In this document: positions 43,830-53,792 of the stretch, piece by piece
Numbering within the stretch: position 1 is the first letter of the stretch
Layout: every line of letters begins with the position of its first letter
From: Microbispora rosea subsp. aerata
GTDB lineage: Bacteria > Actinomycetota > Actinomycetes > Streptosporangiales > Streptosporangiaceae
Assembly: GCF_014647835.1 (NCBI RefSeq)
Contig: NZ_BMPY01000005.1
Coordinates: forward strand, 124,001-188,000
Direction: 5' to 3'
DNA: 64,000 nt
Position numbers and translations under genes: made by a program
Notes under the pieces: generated by a model
Told to the model about the DNA's origin: nothing
Database searches by the model: none
What the model saw: only the letters and a program-made list of their open reading frames with translations

Positions 43830-44326
43830 TCGGCCGCGAGGGGCACGCGACGAGGCGGACCGAGGTCGCCTTGCGCCAGATGACCCACGAGGATCTGCCG
43901 GCCGTGATGGAGATCGAGCGGACCACGTTCCCCACGGACGCCTGGAGCGAGGCCATGATGCGCGGCGAGCTGGCCGACCAGCCGCGCACCCGGCACTACC
44001 TCGTCGCCGAGGTGGGCGGCCGCGTGGTGGGGTACGCCGGGCTGGCGGCGGCGGGAGACCAGGCCGACGTCCAGACGATCGCCGTCCTCGCCGAGCACCG
44101 GCGCGCCGGCATCGGGACCGCGCTGATGGAGGCGCTGCTCGCCGAGGCCGTACGGCGCGGCGCTACCTCGGTGTTCCTCGAGGTGCGCGCGGACAACCCG
44201 CCGGCGCAGGCGATGTACGAGCGGTTCGGGTTCCGGCGGCTGGGCCTGCGGCGGCGCTACTACGACGACGGAACCGACGCGATCACGATGGTGAAAGACC
44301 TCGGGCCACAAGACGGAAGCACCTGA
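43826..44326 (+). CDS. rimI: Ribosomal protein S18-alanine N-acetyltransferase RimI
   Basis: A GNAT-family acetyltransferase of 166 residues. The acetyl-CoA loop is VLAEHRRAGIGTALMEALLA, followed by FLEVRADNPPAQAMYERFGF and the RRRYYDDGTDAITM end typical of RimI. GTG overlaps the tsaB stop (GTGA). The tsaB-rimI-tsaD cluster is conserved in actinobacteria and often fused in other phyla. Confidence 0.93.
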   Translation: MIGREGHATRRTEVALRQMTHEDLPAVMEIERTTFPTDAWSEAMMRGELADQPRTRHYLVAEVGGRVVGYAGLAAAGDQADVQTIAVLAEHRRAGIGTALMEALLAEAVRRGATSVFLEVRADNPPAQAMYERFGFRRLGLRRRYYDDGTDAITMVKDLGPQDGST

Positions 44327-44383
44327 GAGAGCCGGAGGAGCGCCGGTGTCCGCACGCGGGACACGGAGACAAGGGGAGCGGGC

Positions 44384-45421
44384 ATGAGCAGGCACGACGA
44401 GCCGATCGTGCTGGGGATCGAGACGTCCTGCGACGAGACGGGCGTGGGCATCGTCCGGGGTCACACGCTGCTGGCCAACACGATCGCCTCCAGCATGGAC
44501 GAGCACGCCCGCTTCGGCGGCGTGGTGCCGGAGGTGGCCTCCCGGGCCCACCTGGAGGCGATGACGCCCACGGTCGAGGGCGCCCTGGCCGCCGCCGGGC
44601 TGCGGTTTTCCGACATCGACGCGGTCGCCGTCACGGCGGGCCCCGGGCTCGCGGGCGCGTTGCTCGTCGGCGTCGCCGCGGCCAAGGCGTACGCGCTGGG
44701 GCTCGGCGTCCCGCTGTACGGCGTCAACCACCTCGCCGCGCACGTCGCGGTGGACCAGCTGGAGCACGGTCCGCTGCCCAAGCCCGCGATCGCGCTGCTG
44801 GTGTCGGGCGGGCACTCCTCGCTGCTCCTGGTGCCCGACGTGGCCCACGACGTCATCTCGCTCGGGTCCACCGTGGACGACGCGGCCGGGGAGGCGTTCG
44901 ACAAGGTGGCCCGGGTGCTCGGCCTGCCGTTCCCGGGCGGCCCGCACATCGACCGCGCCGCCCGGGAGGGTTCGGGCACGGCGGTGGCGTTCCCGCGCGG
45001 CAAGTACGACGACGGCACGCTCGACTTCTCCTTCTCCGGGCTGAAGACGGCCGTGGCGCGGTGGATCGAGGCCCGCGAGGCGGCGGGCGAGCCGGTTCCG
45101 GTCGCCGACGTCGCCGCGTCGTTCCAGGAGGCGGTCGTCGACGTGCTCACCCGCAAGGCCCTGCAGGCGTGCGCCCGCTACGACGTGAAGGACCTGCTGA
45201 TCGGGGGCGGCGTGGCCGCCAACTCCCGGCTGCGGGCCCTGGCCCAGGAGCGCTGCGACGCGGCCGGAGTGCGCCTGCGGGTGCCGCGGCCGGGCCTGTG
45301 CACCGACAACGGCGCGATGGTGGCGGCGCTCGGCGCGAACCTGGTGGCGGCCGGTGTCGAGCCCTCCACCCTGGACATCCCGGCCGACTCGTCGCTGCCG
45401 ATCAGTTCGGTCACCGTCTGA
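44384..45421 (+). CDS. tsaD: tRNA N6-adenosine threonylcarbamoyltransferase TsaD
   Basis: The catalytic subunit that puts the threonylcarbamoyl group on A37. The 345-residue protein shows [15 protein letters not shown], the iron/zinc-binding histidines in [33 protein letters not shown] and [15 protein letters not shown] at 44384 follows GGGGAG. It lies 57 bases after rimI and converges on the leftward coiled-coil gene. Confidence 0.96.
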   Translation: MSRHDEPIVLGIETSCDETGVGIVRGHTLLANTIASSMDEHARFGGVVPEVASRAHLEAMTPTVEGALAAAGLRFSDIDAVAVTAGPGLAGALLVGVAAAKAYALGLGVPLYGVNHLAAHVAVDQLEHGPLPKPAIALLVSGGHSSLLLVPDVAHDVISLGSTVDDAAGEAFDKVARVLGLPFPGGPHIDRAAREGSGTAVAFPRGKYDDGTLDFSFSGLKTAVARWIEAREAAGEPVPVADVAASFQEAVVDVLTRKALQACARYDVKDLLIGGGVAANSRLRALAQERCDAAGVRLRVPRPGLCTDNGAMVAALGANLVAAGVEPSTLDIPADSSLPISSVTV

Positions 45422-45471
45422 CCGCCGCCGTACGACCGCCGTACGACGCGGCCGGCGACGACGAGGGGCTT

Positions 45472-46494
45472 TCAGTCCGTGTGACCGCGGGCGGGGCGGA
45501 GGAGGACCTCGGCGAGCGCCAGCATGGTCTCCTCCAGCGCGGCGAGCCGCCGGGCGACGTCGCCACGGGCCGGTTCCATGGCGCGGGTGACCGCGTCGGA
45601 GACGGTCTCGGCGATCTGCTCCCGGTCGGGCCGGCTCCGCACCGCCTCGGTGAGCGGCACGACGGCCCCCGCCGCGAGGGTGAGGTCGGCGTTCATGCCC
45701 GCGATGGTGGTGCTCATCTCGTCCACGCCGGCGGCGACGTCCCCGACGCCGGCGCTCAGCCCGGCGACCGTCGCGTTCATCCCGTTCACGGCGGCGCCCA
45801 GCCCCGCCATGGTGGAGTTCGCGCCGTCCACGGCGGCGCCCAGCGCGGTCACCGTGGCGTCCATGTCTTCGACGGCGTGCCCGAGACCGGCCACGGTGCC
45901 GCGCAGCTCCCCGATGCCGAGCTCGGCGGGCAGGTTCGCGACGCGCTCGCCGACCGTCTCGACGCCGCTCTCCACCGCGTCGACGCGGCTCCCGACCGAG
46001 TCGAGCCGTTCGATGACGACGGCCTCCAGCCGCTCGGTGCGCTCGGTGAGCGCCGCGAGGGTCTTGTCGATCCGGGTGAAACGCCCGGCGGCGGCCTCCA
46101 TGCCGCCCTGGAACTTGCCGAGCCGGTGCGCGAAGTCCGCCATGCGGTCGGCGAGGCCCTGGGTCTGACCGCCGACCTCGTCCACGCGGTCGCGCAACAG
46201 GTCAACGTGCTGGGCCAGTCCCTCCGCCCAGGCGGGCGGCCGGGTCGCCATGTCGTCGAGCCGCTGCGTGATCATCTCCAGCGCCGCGCCGAGACCGCCC
46301 AGCTCGCGCTCGCGCACCTCGCGCAGGAGCCACTCCATGCCCTCCAGCCGCTGGCGGATCTCGTCGAGCACGGCGCCCTGCGTCCGCTGCTCGTAGACGT
46401 GGTCCTGTGCCGCCCGGGCGAGCAGCTCGCGCATTCGGTCGGAGATGGCGGTCTGGCTGCCCGCCTGGAGGAGGTTGTGGCTGGAATGCTCCAC
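45472..46494 (-). CDS. Coiled-coil protein with 14-residue repeats
   Basis: No family recognised. The 340-residue protein is almost entirely helical and has no membrane segment. Residues about 10-190 have heptad character (DEIRQRLEGMEWLLREVRER, LLRDRVDEVGGQTQGLADRM). Residues about 225-295 hold five tandem 14-residue units such as TVTALGAAVDGANS and TMAGLGAAVNGMNA, which keep a hydrophobic stripe. The C-terminus ends in another amphipathic helix. GTG at 46494 follows AAGGAG with 8-base spacing; the open frame upstream lacks any such site. A scaffold or filament-like role is possible. Confidence 0.7.
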   Translation of the reverse strand: MEHSSHNLLQAGSQTAISDRMRELLARAAQDHVYEQRTQGAVLDEIRQRLEGMEWLLREVRERELGGLGAALEMITQRLDDMATRPPAWAEGLAQHVDLLRDRVDEVGGQTQGLADRMADFAHRLGKFQGGMEAAAGRFTRIDKTLAALTERTERLEAVVIERLDSVGSRVDAVESGVETVGERVANLPAELGIGELRGTVAGLGHAVEDMDATVTALGAAVDGANSTMAGLGAAVNGMNATVAGLSAGVGDVAAGVDEMSTTIAGMNADLTLAAGAVVPLTEAVRSRPDREQIAETVSDAVTRAMEPARGDVARRLAALEETMLALAEVLLRPARGHTD

Positions 46495-46650
46495 CGAGAA
46501 TGCTCCTTCACTCGCCGAAACGTCGGTTCGGCCCGGTCTCGCGCAGATGAACGAACAGGCGGCACGCCCGACGGCCAACTTTAGGCCCTGACCCGCGGTC
46601 ATCAGGCGTGGAATGAGAAATGCGGTAATTGCCGGTGAATTGCTCCAGCT

Positions 46651-48096
46651 TCAGCCGTCAGTGCTGGTCATGGGCTGGCAAAGCAGGGCGAACGGCCGTT
46701 CTCCAATGCGCGTGAGCACAATCACGGCGGAATTGTCGCCGGAAAGCCGCAGGTCTTTGCGCAGCCGTTCGACGTCCACGGCGGACCCGCGCTTCTTGAT
46801 CGTGACCGTGCCGACCCGCCGTTCGCGCAGCGCCGCTCTCAGCCGCTTGAGCGAGAACGGCATGACGTCGGTCACCTCGTAGCAGGGCGCCCACTCGGTG
46901 CGTACGAACCTGTCGCTCGTGATGTAGGCGATGCGCGGGTCGACGAGGCGGCCCGACACGAGGGCGGCGACCTCGGCGACCAGGTGGGCGCGCACGGCGG
47001 CGCCGTCGGGCTCGTAAAGATAGCGGCTGACCGGCCCGGTCTCCGCCTCCGCGCCGGACGCCGTGAGCGTGGCCCCGGACGGCAGCAGGGTGGCGCGCCG
47101 GCCGCCCGCTCCCATCCCGATCCAGATCGCGGCCTCCTTCACCTCGCCGTGGTACGACACCCACTCGGCCTCGGCGCCCTCGGGAATGAACTCGTACGAG
47201 ATGCCCGGGGCCACCTTCAGGCAGGCCGCCGGGGCTCGGGAGACCAGGTCGAGCACGACCGGCCAGGTGGGGGAGTAGGCCATCGGGTCGAAGGTGCGTC
47301 CCCTCGCGCCCCTTCTGGCGGGATCGGCGAACAACAGGTCGTGCCCGGCGGGGTCGGCCAGCGCGGCGTCGCCCGTACGGACCTCGACCAGGGACGACAG
47401 GCCGAGCGCCGCCGCGTTCGCCCTGGCGATCTCGACGGTCAGCGGGTCGAGGTCCACGGCGTGCACGGAGCAGCCCGCCCGGGCCAGCGCGATCGCATCG
47501 CCGCCGATCCCGCAGCAGACGTCCAGCACGGCCGGGCCGCCGTCCCCCGTCGGCCGGCTCCGCGAGATCCCGGCCTCGTCACCCGGGCCGGCCGCGACGA
47601 CATTCGCGGTGCCCCGATTTGCCGTGCCCGGGTTCGCGGTGCCCTGATCCGCGGTGCGCGCATCCACGGCGCTCTGATCCGGGGAGCCTCGGTCCTCGGC
47701 ATTTCTCGCGCCGGGCTTTCTCCTGCCGGGCTCGTGGTCGCGTGCGGCCCGGTCTCCGTCGCTTCCGTCGCCCGGGATTCGGGTTTTCGCGGCGGGCCAG
47801 ATTCCTGCGGCGCGGATTCTGGCGGCGCGGTGTGCGGCGACCTCGGGGCGGGTGGCCTGCTCCAGCCCGTGCGGGGTGAAGAACATCACGGCGGCGTCGG
47901 GGCCGAACTTGGCCTCGGCCCGCCGCCGCAGCGACGCCTGGGTGAGCGCAGCCGCCGTCAGATCCGCCGGATGACTACGGCGCAGCGCGCTCGCGGCGGC
48001 CACCGGATCGGCGCCGTCGGCGAGTATCTTCACGGCCTCGTCCAGGGCCCCGCGCCCGGCGGGGGTGAGCAGCATGCGGAAGGCGTCCAGGTCCAC
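46651..48096 (-). CDS. Class I SAM-dependent methyltransferase with THUMP-like C-terminal domain
   Basis: About 481 residues. The N-terminal part (VDLDAFRMLLTPAGRGALDE, FFTPHGLEQATRPEVAAHRA) and the C-terminal THUMP-like part (TSDRFVRTEWAPCYEVTDVM, FSLKRLRAALRERRVGTVTI, KKRGSAVDVERLRK) belong to an uncharacterised actinobacterial family; the centre has the SAM motif LDVCCGIGGDAIALA and VDLDPLTVEIARANAA. It probably methylates RNA. A low-complexity insert of about 75 residues (Asp/Arg/Gly, then ADQGTANPGTANRGTAN) separates the first domain from the Rossmann core. The start is unclear: GTG at 48096 fits family length, GTG at 48123 is possible; neither has a ribosome site. Confidence 0.8.
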   Translation of the reverse strand: MDLDAFRMLLTPAGRGALDEAVKILADGADPVAAASALRRSHPADLTAAALTQASLRRRAEAKFGPDAAVMFFTPHGLEQATRPEVAAHRAARIRAAGIWPAAKTRIPGDGSDGDRAARDHEPGRRKPGARNAEDRGSPDQSAVDARTADQGTANPGTANRGTANVVAAGPGDEAGISRSRPTGDGGPAVLDVCCGIGGDAIALARAGCSVHAVDLDPLTVEIARANAAALGLSSLVEVRTGDAALADPAGHDLLFADPARRGARGRTFDPMAYSPTWPVVLDLVSRAPAACLKVAPGISYEFIPEGAEAEWVSYHGEVKEAAIWIGMGAGGRRATLLPSGATLTASGAEAETGPVSRYLYEPDGAAVRAHLVAEVAALVSGRLVDPRIAYITSDRFVRTEWAPCYEVTDVMPFSLKRLRAALRERRVGTVTIKKRGSAVDVERLRKDLRLSGDNSAVIVLTRIGERPFALLCQPMTSTDG

Positions 48097-48262
48097 TCCC
48101 GCGACGCTACCGGGTTCGTCCACGATGCTCGCGCGCCGCCGCCCGGCGTACCCGCACTCGATCCGATGCCGGCCGTGCGCCGGACGCCGGCGTTCGGGTG
48201 CGCGTGGACGGTATCCGGCCCGACCGGGAGCGGCGATCGAGGCGAGGGACAGCCTGGGCCGT

Positions 48263-48398
48263 CGGGTGTGGGACGCACCCGCGAGGACCTCGCGCGAGTT
48301 GTGTTCGGCGGGTGTGGGACGCGTGGGCGAGGAGTTCGCGGGGAGTCGTGTTCGGCGGGTGCGGGACGGGCCCGGCGAAACTTCGCGCGAGCCGTGGC
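48263..48398. repeat. Three imperfect 46-47 bp tandem repeats
   Basis: Copies start at 48263, 48309 and 48356 with CGGGTGTGGGAC (third copy CGGGTGCGGGAC) and each continues with a GCGAGGA/GCGCGAG segment and GTGTTCGG. They fill most of the 385-base gap between the methyltransferase and the MarR gene. No gene is supported there. Confidence 0.75.
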
Positions 48399-48481
48399 GC
48401 CGCCGCGATTCCCTTCCTGCATTCCCTCGACCTGCTGATTCCCGTGCCGCCGGCCCCGGTCGCGACGATCGGCCAGGACGG

Positions 48482-49042
48482 TCAGCCGAGGCGGACGTCG
48501 CCGAGCGAGGTGAGCAGCTTGCGGAGCAGGGCGGCCAACTGCTCCCGGTCTTCGGCGGTGAGGCCGGACAGCAGTCGTTCCTCGTTGGCCACGTGACTCT
48601 CCAGCAGCGAGTCCACCACCGCACGGCCCTCGTCGGTAAGTGTGATCAGGACCATGCGGCGGTTGGCGGGCCAGGTCTCCCGGTGCACCAGGCCCCTGGC
48701 GACGAGGCGGTCCACCCGGTTGGTGAGCGCCGCCGAGCTGACCATCGCGGCCGCGGCGAGGTCGCTCATGCAGAGCCGGTGCTCGGGGTTGGACCGGAAG
48801 AGGGTCGCGAGCACGTCGAACTCCCACGGTTCGAGGTCGTGCCCGGAGAAGTACTCCTTGATGCCCTTCTCCAGCAGCCGGGAGGCGCGCGAGATCCGCC
48901 CTGCCACCCCCATCGGCGAGCAGTCCACGTCCGGACGGGCTCGGGCCCACTGGCTGAGGATCTGGTCGACGGTGTCCGCGGCGGTGATGTCGTCGCCGGT
49001 GGTGTTGTTCGCAGGGGTGCTGTCCGCGAGGGTGTCCTTCAT
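48482..49042 (-). CDS. MarR-family transcriptional regulator
   Basis: A 186-residue winged-helix regulator. The first 45 residues are unstructured; then come WARARPDVDCSPMGVAGRIS, the DNA-recognition helix region CMSDLAAAAMVSSAALTNRV and the wing RETWPANRRMVLITLTDEGR. MarR proteins bind palindromes as dimers and release DNA on binding small ligands. ATG at 49042 is the first reasonable start; the frame is open further into the promoter region. It diverges from an epimerase gene with two operator-like arms between. Confidence 0.9.
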   Translation of the reverse strand: MKDTLADSTPANNTTGDDITAADTVDQILSQWARARPDVDCSPMGVAGRISRASRLLEKGIKEYFSGHDLEPWEFDVLATLFRSNPEHRLCMSDLAAAAMVSSAALTNRVDRLVARGLVHRETWPANRRMVLITLTDEGRAVVDSLLESHVANEERLLSGLTAEDREQLAALLRKLLTSLGDVRLG

Positions 49043-49097
49043 TGCGCGCGCGGCCCGCGTCGTCCGGGCCGCTCCTCCTCCACGGCCATCGTAACTG

Positions 49098-49172
49098 AAA
49101 ACTTTGATGTTGAAATGTTGCCCAGGGCGCGCTAGTCTCCTTGCCGTCGAAGAGTTAAACATCGAAAAGTTT
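49098..49172. promoter_or_regulatory. Divergent control region with promoter and paired operator arms
   Basis: For the rightward gene, TTGAAA (49110-49115) and TAGTCT (49133-49138) with a 17-base spacer make a strong promoter. AAAACTTTGATGTT (49098-49111) and its inverted counterpart AAACATCGAAAAGTTT (49157-49172) flank it, one touching the -35 and one just past the start site. These are plausible sites for the neighbouring MarR protein, which would also control its own promoter. Confidence 0.6.
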
Positions 49173-49191
49173 GAGGTGGAAAAGATGAAGG

Positions 49192-50022
49192 TTGCTCGGC
49201 GCGACCGGATACATCGGCTCGGCTCTGGCGGAGCGCCTCGCCGAACGCGGCCACGAGGTGATCGCGCTCCTTCGCCCGAAGGCCCGCGACGCCGCCGTCT
49301 CCGTCGAGGTGCGCAACGGCGACCTCTACGAACCCGAGACGCTCGCGAAGGCGGTGACGCCGGACGTCGACGTCGTCGTGCACGCCGCCACCCCCACCGG
49401 TGACGAGGCGGTGGACGTCGCGGCGGTCGAGGCGCTGGCCGGGGCCGGTGCGCGGCTCGTCTACACCAGCGGCGTCTGGGTGCTCGGCGCCACGACCGAG
49501 CCCGCGGGCGAGGACGCGCCGCTCAACCCCATCGCCCTCTCCGGCTACCGGCCGCGCCTGGAAAGGCTCGTGCTGGACGCGGGCGGCGTCGTCGTCAGGC
49601 CGGGCATCGTGTACGGCCGGGGCTCGGGCATCCCCACGCTGCTCACCGCCCCCGGGCAGGAGGACGGCCGGTACGTCCACGCGGGCGGCCCGGTGCCGAC
49701 CTGGGCGACCGTGCACGTCGACGACCTGGCGGACCTGTTCGTGCTCGCCGTCGAGAAGGCCGAGCCGGGGAGCGTCTTCAACGCCGTCGCCGAGGAGTCG
49801 GTGAGCGTCGCCGACGTTGCGGCTGCCGCCGGCCGTACGGGGAAGGCGGTGCCGTGGCCGATCGACGAGGCGAGCGAGGTGCTCGGCCGCCCGTTCGCCG
49901 AGGGCCTGGCGCTCAGCCAGGTGGTGAGCGGCGACCTGGCCAGGAAGGTCCTCGGCTGGAGCCCCAGCCGCCCCGGCATCGTCGAGGACGTCCGCTCCGG
50001 GTCGTACGCCTCCCGCGCCTGA
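49192..50022 (+). CDS. NAD-dependent epimerase/dehydratase family protein, probable 5' frameshift
   Basis: A Rossmann-fold enzyme of about 276 residues: GATGYIGSALAERLAERGHE (NAD-binding GxxGxxG), VVVHAATPTGDEAVDVAAVE, LVYTSGVWVLG, VVRPGIVYGRGSG and VHVDDLADLFVLAVE. Substrate unknown. The intact frame can only start at TTG 49192, inside the first beta strand. ATG at 49185, with GAGGTGG at ideal distance, is in another frame; removal of one base between 49190 and 49194 would join it to the rest. Either the gene is broken at its start, the sequence has an error, or TTG is used. Confidence 0.8.
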   Translation: MLGATGYIGSALAERLAERGHEVIALLRPKARDAAVSVEVRNGDLYEPETLAKAVTPDVDVVVHAATPTGDEAVDVAAVEALAGAGARLVYTSGVWVLGATTEPAGEDAPLNPIALSGYRPRLERLVLDAGGVVVRPGIVYGRGSGIPTLLTAPGQEDGRYVHAGGPVPTWATVHVDDLADLFVLAVEKAEPGSVFNAVAEESVSVADVAAAAGRTGKAVPWPIDEASEVLGRPFAEGLALSQVVSGDLARKVLGWSPSRPGIVEDVRSGSYASRA

Positions 50023-50394
50023 TCACGTCTGGCCTTCCCGGGGCGCGGCGGCGACGTGCGGCGTGCCCGGGGGTCGGGACCGACGCCCCCGCGTCGGCGG
50101 CGTGGACCCGCGCCGCCGGTGGGCGCAGGCCGCCGGGAGCCCGGGGCGGTGACAACGTCCAGTGCGCCCGGGGAGGCGGGATCGACGGCCCCGCGTCGGG
50201 CGGCACGACCCCGCGCCGCGAGCCCTCGTGCCGCGACGGCTCACGCCGCCGATACGGGTGCTCGGGCCGCCGAGGGCTCGCCGCTCGCGGGGCGCGATCA
50301 CCGGTTCCCGCCACGCGGCGGACACGGCGATCGCGTACGGATGATCGCGGGCGCGTTGCCGCTGGATGCGCCTGACCTGCGATGCCGGTTCGTG
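50023..50394. other. Non-coding region upstream of groES with a duplicated block
   Basis: About 370 bases without a supported gene. A block of about 42 bases starting GGGACCGACGCCCCCGCGTC at 50076 recurs as GGGATCGACGGCCCCGCGTC at 50178, both ending near CCGCGCCG. Nothing else is seen until the groES promoter. Confidence 0.5.
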
Positions 50395-50423
50395 TTGACT
50401 GTCACGCGCCACTTGCATACTGT
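50395..50423 (+). promoter_or_regulatory. groES-groEL promoter
   Basis: TTGACT (50395-50400), a 17-base spacer and TACTGT (50418-50423) form a good housekeeping promoter. The expected start site at about 50430 coincides with the first base of the CIRCE element, the usual arrangement for HrcA repression. Confidence 0.8.
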
Positions 50424-50429
50424 TTCGTG

Positions 50430-50456
50430 TTGGCACTCTCCGGTTGAGAGTGCCAA
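50430..50456 (+). promoter_or_regulatory. CIRCE element (HrcA operator)
   Basis: TTGGCACTC, nine bases, GAGTGCCAA: a perfect inverted repeat that differs from the standard TTAGCACTC form at the third position of each arm, with both changes compensating. HrcA binding here represses groES-groEL without heat stress. Confidence 0.93.
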
Positions 50457-50545
50457 TTGCGACGAGACAGGTCTGACACCCGCGACGGCAGGCCGCTGGT
50501 CGCCTCTTCAGCTCATTCATCGCAATCTGAAGGGGAGGTCCGATC

Positions 50546-50857
50546 GTGACGACCGCCACCAAGGTTCCCGTTAAGCCGCTTGGCGACCGCATCGTGGTCC
50601 AGCCGCTTGAGGCCGAGCAGACCACCGCCTCCGGTCTGGTCATCCCGGACACCGCCAAGGAGAAGCCGCAGGAGGGCCGCGTCCTCGCTGTGGGTCCGGG
50701 CAACTGGGACGAGGACGGCGAGAAGCGCATCCCGCTCGACGTCAAGGAGGGCGACGTCGTCCTCTACAGCAAGTACGGCGGCACCGAGGTCAAGTACGGC
50801 GGCGAGGAGTACCTGGTGCTCTCGGCCCGCGACGTGCTCGCCATCATCGAGAAGTAA
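50546..50857 (+). CDS. groES: Co-chaperonin GroES
   Basis: The lid of the GroEL folding chamber. The 103-residue protein has [20 protein letters not shown], the mobile loop region with [13 protein letters not shown], and [21 protein letters not shown] follows AGGGGAGG. It is the first gene of the heat-shock operon controlled by the CIRCE site. Confidence 0.97.
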   Translation: MTTATKVPVKPLGDRIVVQPLEAEQTTASGLVIPDTAKEKPQEGRVLAVGPGNWDEDGEKRIPLDVKEGDVVLYSKYGGTEVKYGGEEYLVLSARDVLAIIEK

Positions 50858-50872
50858 GCCGCGCCGGCTTGT

Positions 50873-50903
50873 GGAGCCCCGGGACCACTGCTCCCGGGGC
50901 TCC
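50873..50903 (+). promoter_or_regulatory. Hairpin between groES and groEL
   Basis: GGAGCCCCGGGA (50873-50884) and TCCCGGGGCTCC (50892-50903) form a perfect 12-bp stem with a 7-base loop. Without a T-tract, in the middle of the operon, it may act as a partial terminator, processing site or mRNA stabiliser that sets the GroES to GroEL ratio. Confidence 0.6.
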
Positions 50904-50925
50904 GCGCGCTCACAAGGAGACCTGA

Positions 50926-52548
<1,623 letters not shown>

Positions 52549-53051
52549 TCGAAGGCCACTGATCGGGGGAACCGGGCGGCCCGACCCGGCCGCTCGTCCC
52601 GCAGCAGCACCCCGCGCCCCGCGCCCGCCCGCAAGGGTCGGCCGCGGGGCGCCGCTTCTTCACCCGGCACTTCCGCACCCCGCCCGTTCCGCGTCCCGCA
52701 CCTCGGCGTTCCGCGCCCCGGCCGTCTCCCGCCCGGTGCCTCAGCCGTTCCGCGCCGCGCACCTCGGCGTTCCGGCCTCCGCTCGTTCCGCACCCTCGCC
52801 CATTCCGGGCCCCGCTGGTTCCGCGTCCCATACTCCAGATGTCCCGCGCGCCGCGCTCCGACCGTTCCGCAGCCCGCGCCCCGGCCGTTCTGCACCCCGC
52901 TGGTTCCGCGCCGCGCACCCCGGCGTTCCGCGCTCCGGCCGTTCGGCTCCTCGTATGGCGAGTAAGCCCGGGCGTGGCAATGTGAACGACCGGCATACTT
53001 CTTTTTCCCTGTCAAGCCTTCACGCGTATATCTCTCGATTTGGGCATTCCG
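52549..53051. repeat. Non-coding region with degenerate GTTCCGC repeats
   Basis: From about 52665 to 52960 the words GTTCCGC, CCCGCACC and CTCGGCGTTCCG recur every 15-40 bases in an irregular series. This gives apparent open frames on the minus strand with Arg/Gly/Ala repeats, which I do not credit. From 52960 the sequence becomes AT-richer, with CTTCTTTTTC near 53000. Confidence 0.6.
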
Positions 53052-53067
53052 GTTGGAATGTTCCAAC
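53052..53067. promoter_or_regulatory. Perfect palindrome upstream of shbA
   Basis: GTTGGAA, TG, TTCCAAC is a 16-base site with perfect dyad symmetry apart from the two central bases. It lies about 100 bases upstream of the sigma factor start, in an AT-richer region, and is a good operator candidate for control of the sigma factor gene. Confidence 0.6.
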
Positions 53068-53165
53068 AGGTGCGTGCGCCACTGATTACGGACTGTTATC
53101 GACGCGTCAATGTGACCAATCCGTAGCCGTTATCCATGACGACATGAACGATCGTGGCGGGCATC

Positions 53166-53792
53166 ATGCCTAACGTGACCGAGGGATGCGTCGCCGACGC
53201 CACAACTGGGGTAAGGCTTGCGACGAGATCGGATGAGTCCGACCTCAGGGAACTGACCAGCCTTGCCGTACAGGGAGATCGAACCGCGATCGAATCACTG
53301 CTGGGACAACTGCGCCCGATGGTGGTCCGGTACTGCAGGGCTCGACTGGGCAGGGTGTCCGGTCACTACCACATCGCCGACGACGTGGCCCAGGAGGTGT
53401 GCATCGCGGTGCTTGCGGCGCTGCCGCGTTACCGCGACATGGGCCGCCCGTTCGCCTCGTTCGTCTTCGGCATCGCCTCCCACAAGGTGGCCGACGCCCT
53501 GCGCAGCTCGGTCCGCTCGGCCGTGCCGACGCAGGACCTGCCGGACGGGCCCGACGAGGGCCCGGGGCCGGAGGAGACCGTGGTGCGCTACATCGAGGCG
53601 CAGCACGCGCGCGACCTGCTCTCCCGGCTCCCGGACACGCAGCGCGAACTTCTCATCCTGAGAGTGGTTTCAGGGCTGTCGGCCGAAGAGACCGGTAATG
53701 TACTCGGCATGTCACCAGGTGCTGTCCGGGTCGCGCAGCATCGCGCCCTTGCCAGGCTGCGGCAACTGGCCGAGCTGGAGTCGATTGCGTGA
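53166..53792 (+). CDS. shbA: ECF-type RNA polymerase sigma factor, ShbA/SigD-like
   Basis: A 208-residue sigma factor. Region 2 is visible as [20 protein letters not shown] and [20 protein letters not shown]; region 4 as [20 protein letters not shown] and [20 protein letters not shown]. Its place between groEL1 and guaB matches shbA of Streptomyces (where it drives transcription of the principal sigma factor gene) and sigD of Mycobacterium. The assignment rests on sequence type plus this synteny. ATG at 53166 is used; GTG at 53154 would add four residues. It overlaps the next gene by GTGA. Confidence 0.85.
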   Translation: MPNVTEGCVADATTGVRLATRSDESDLRELTSLAVQGDRTAIESLLGQLRPMVVRYCRARLGRVSGHYHIADDVAQEVCIAVLAALPRYRDMGRPFASFVFGIASHKVADALRSSVRSAVPTQDLPDGPDEGPGPEETVVRYIEAQHARDLLSRLPDTQRELLILRVVSGLSAEETGNVLGMSPGAVRVAQHRALARLRQLAELESIA

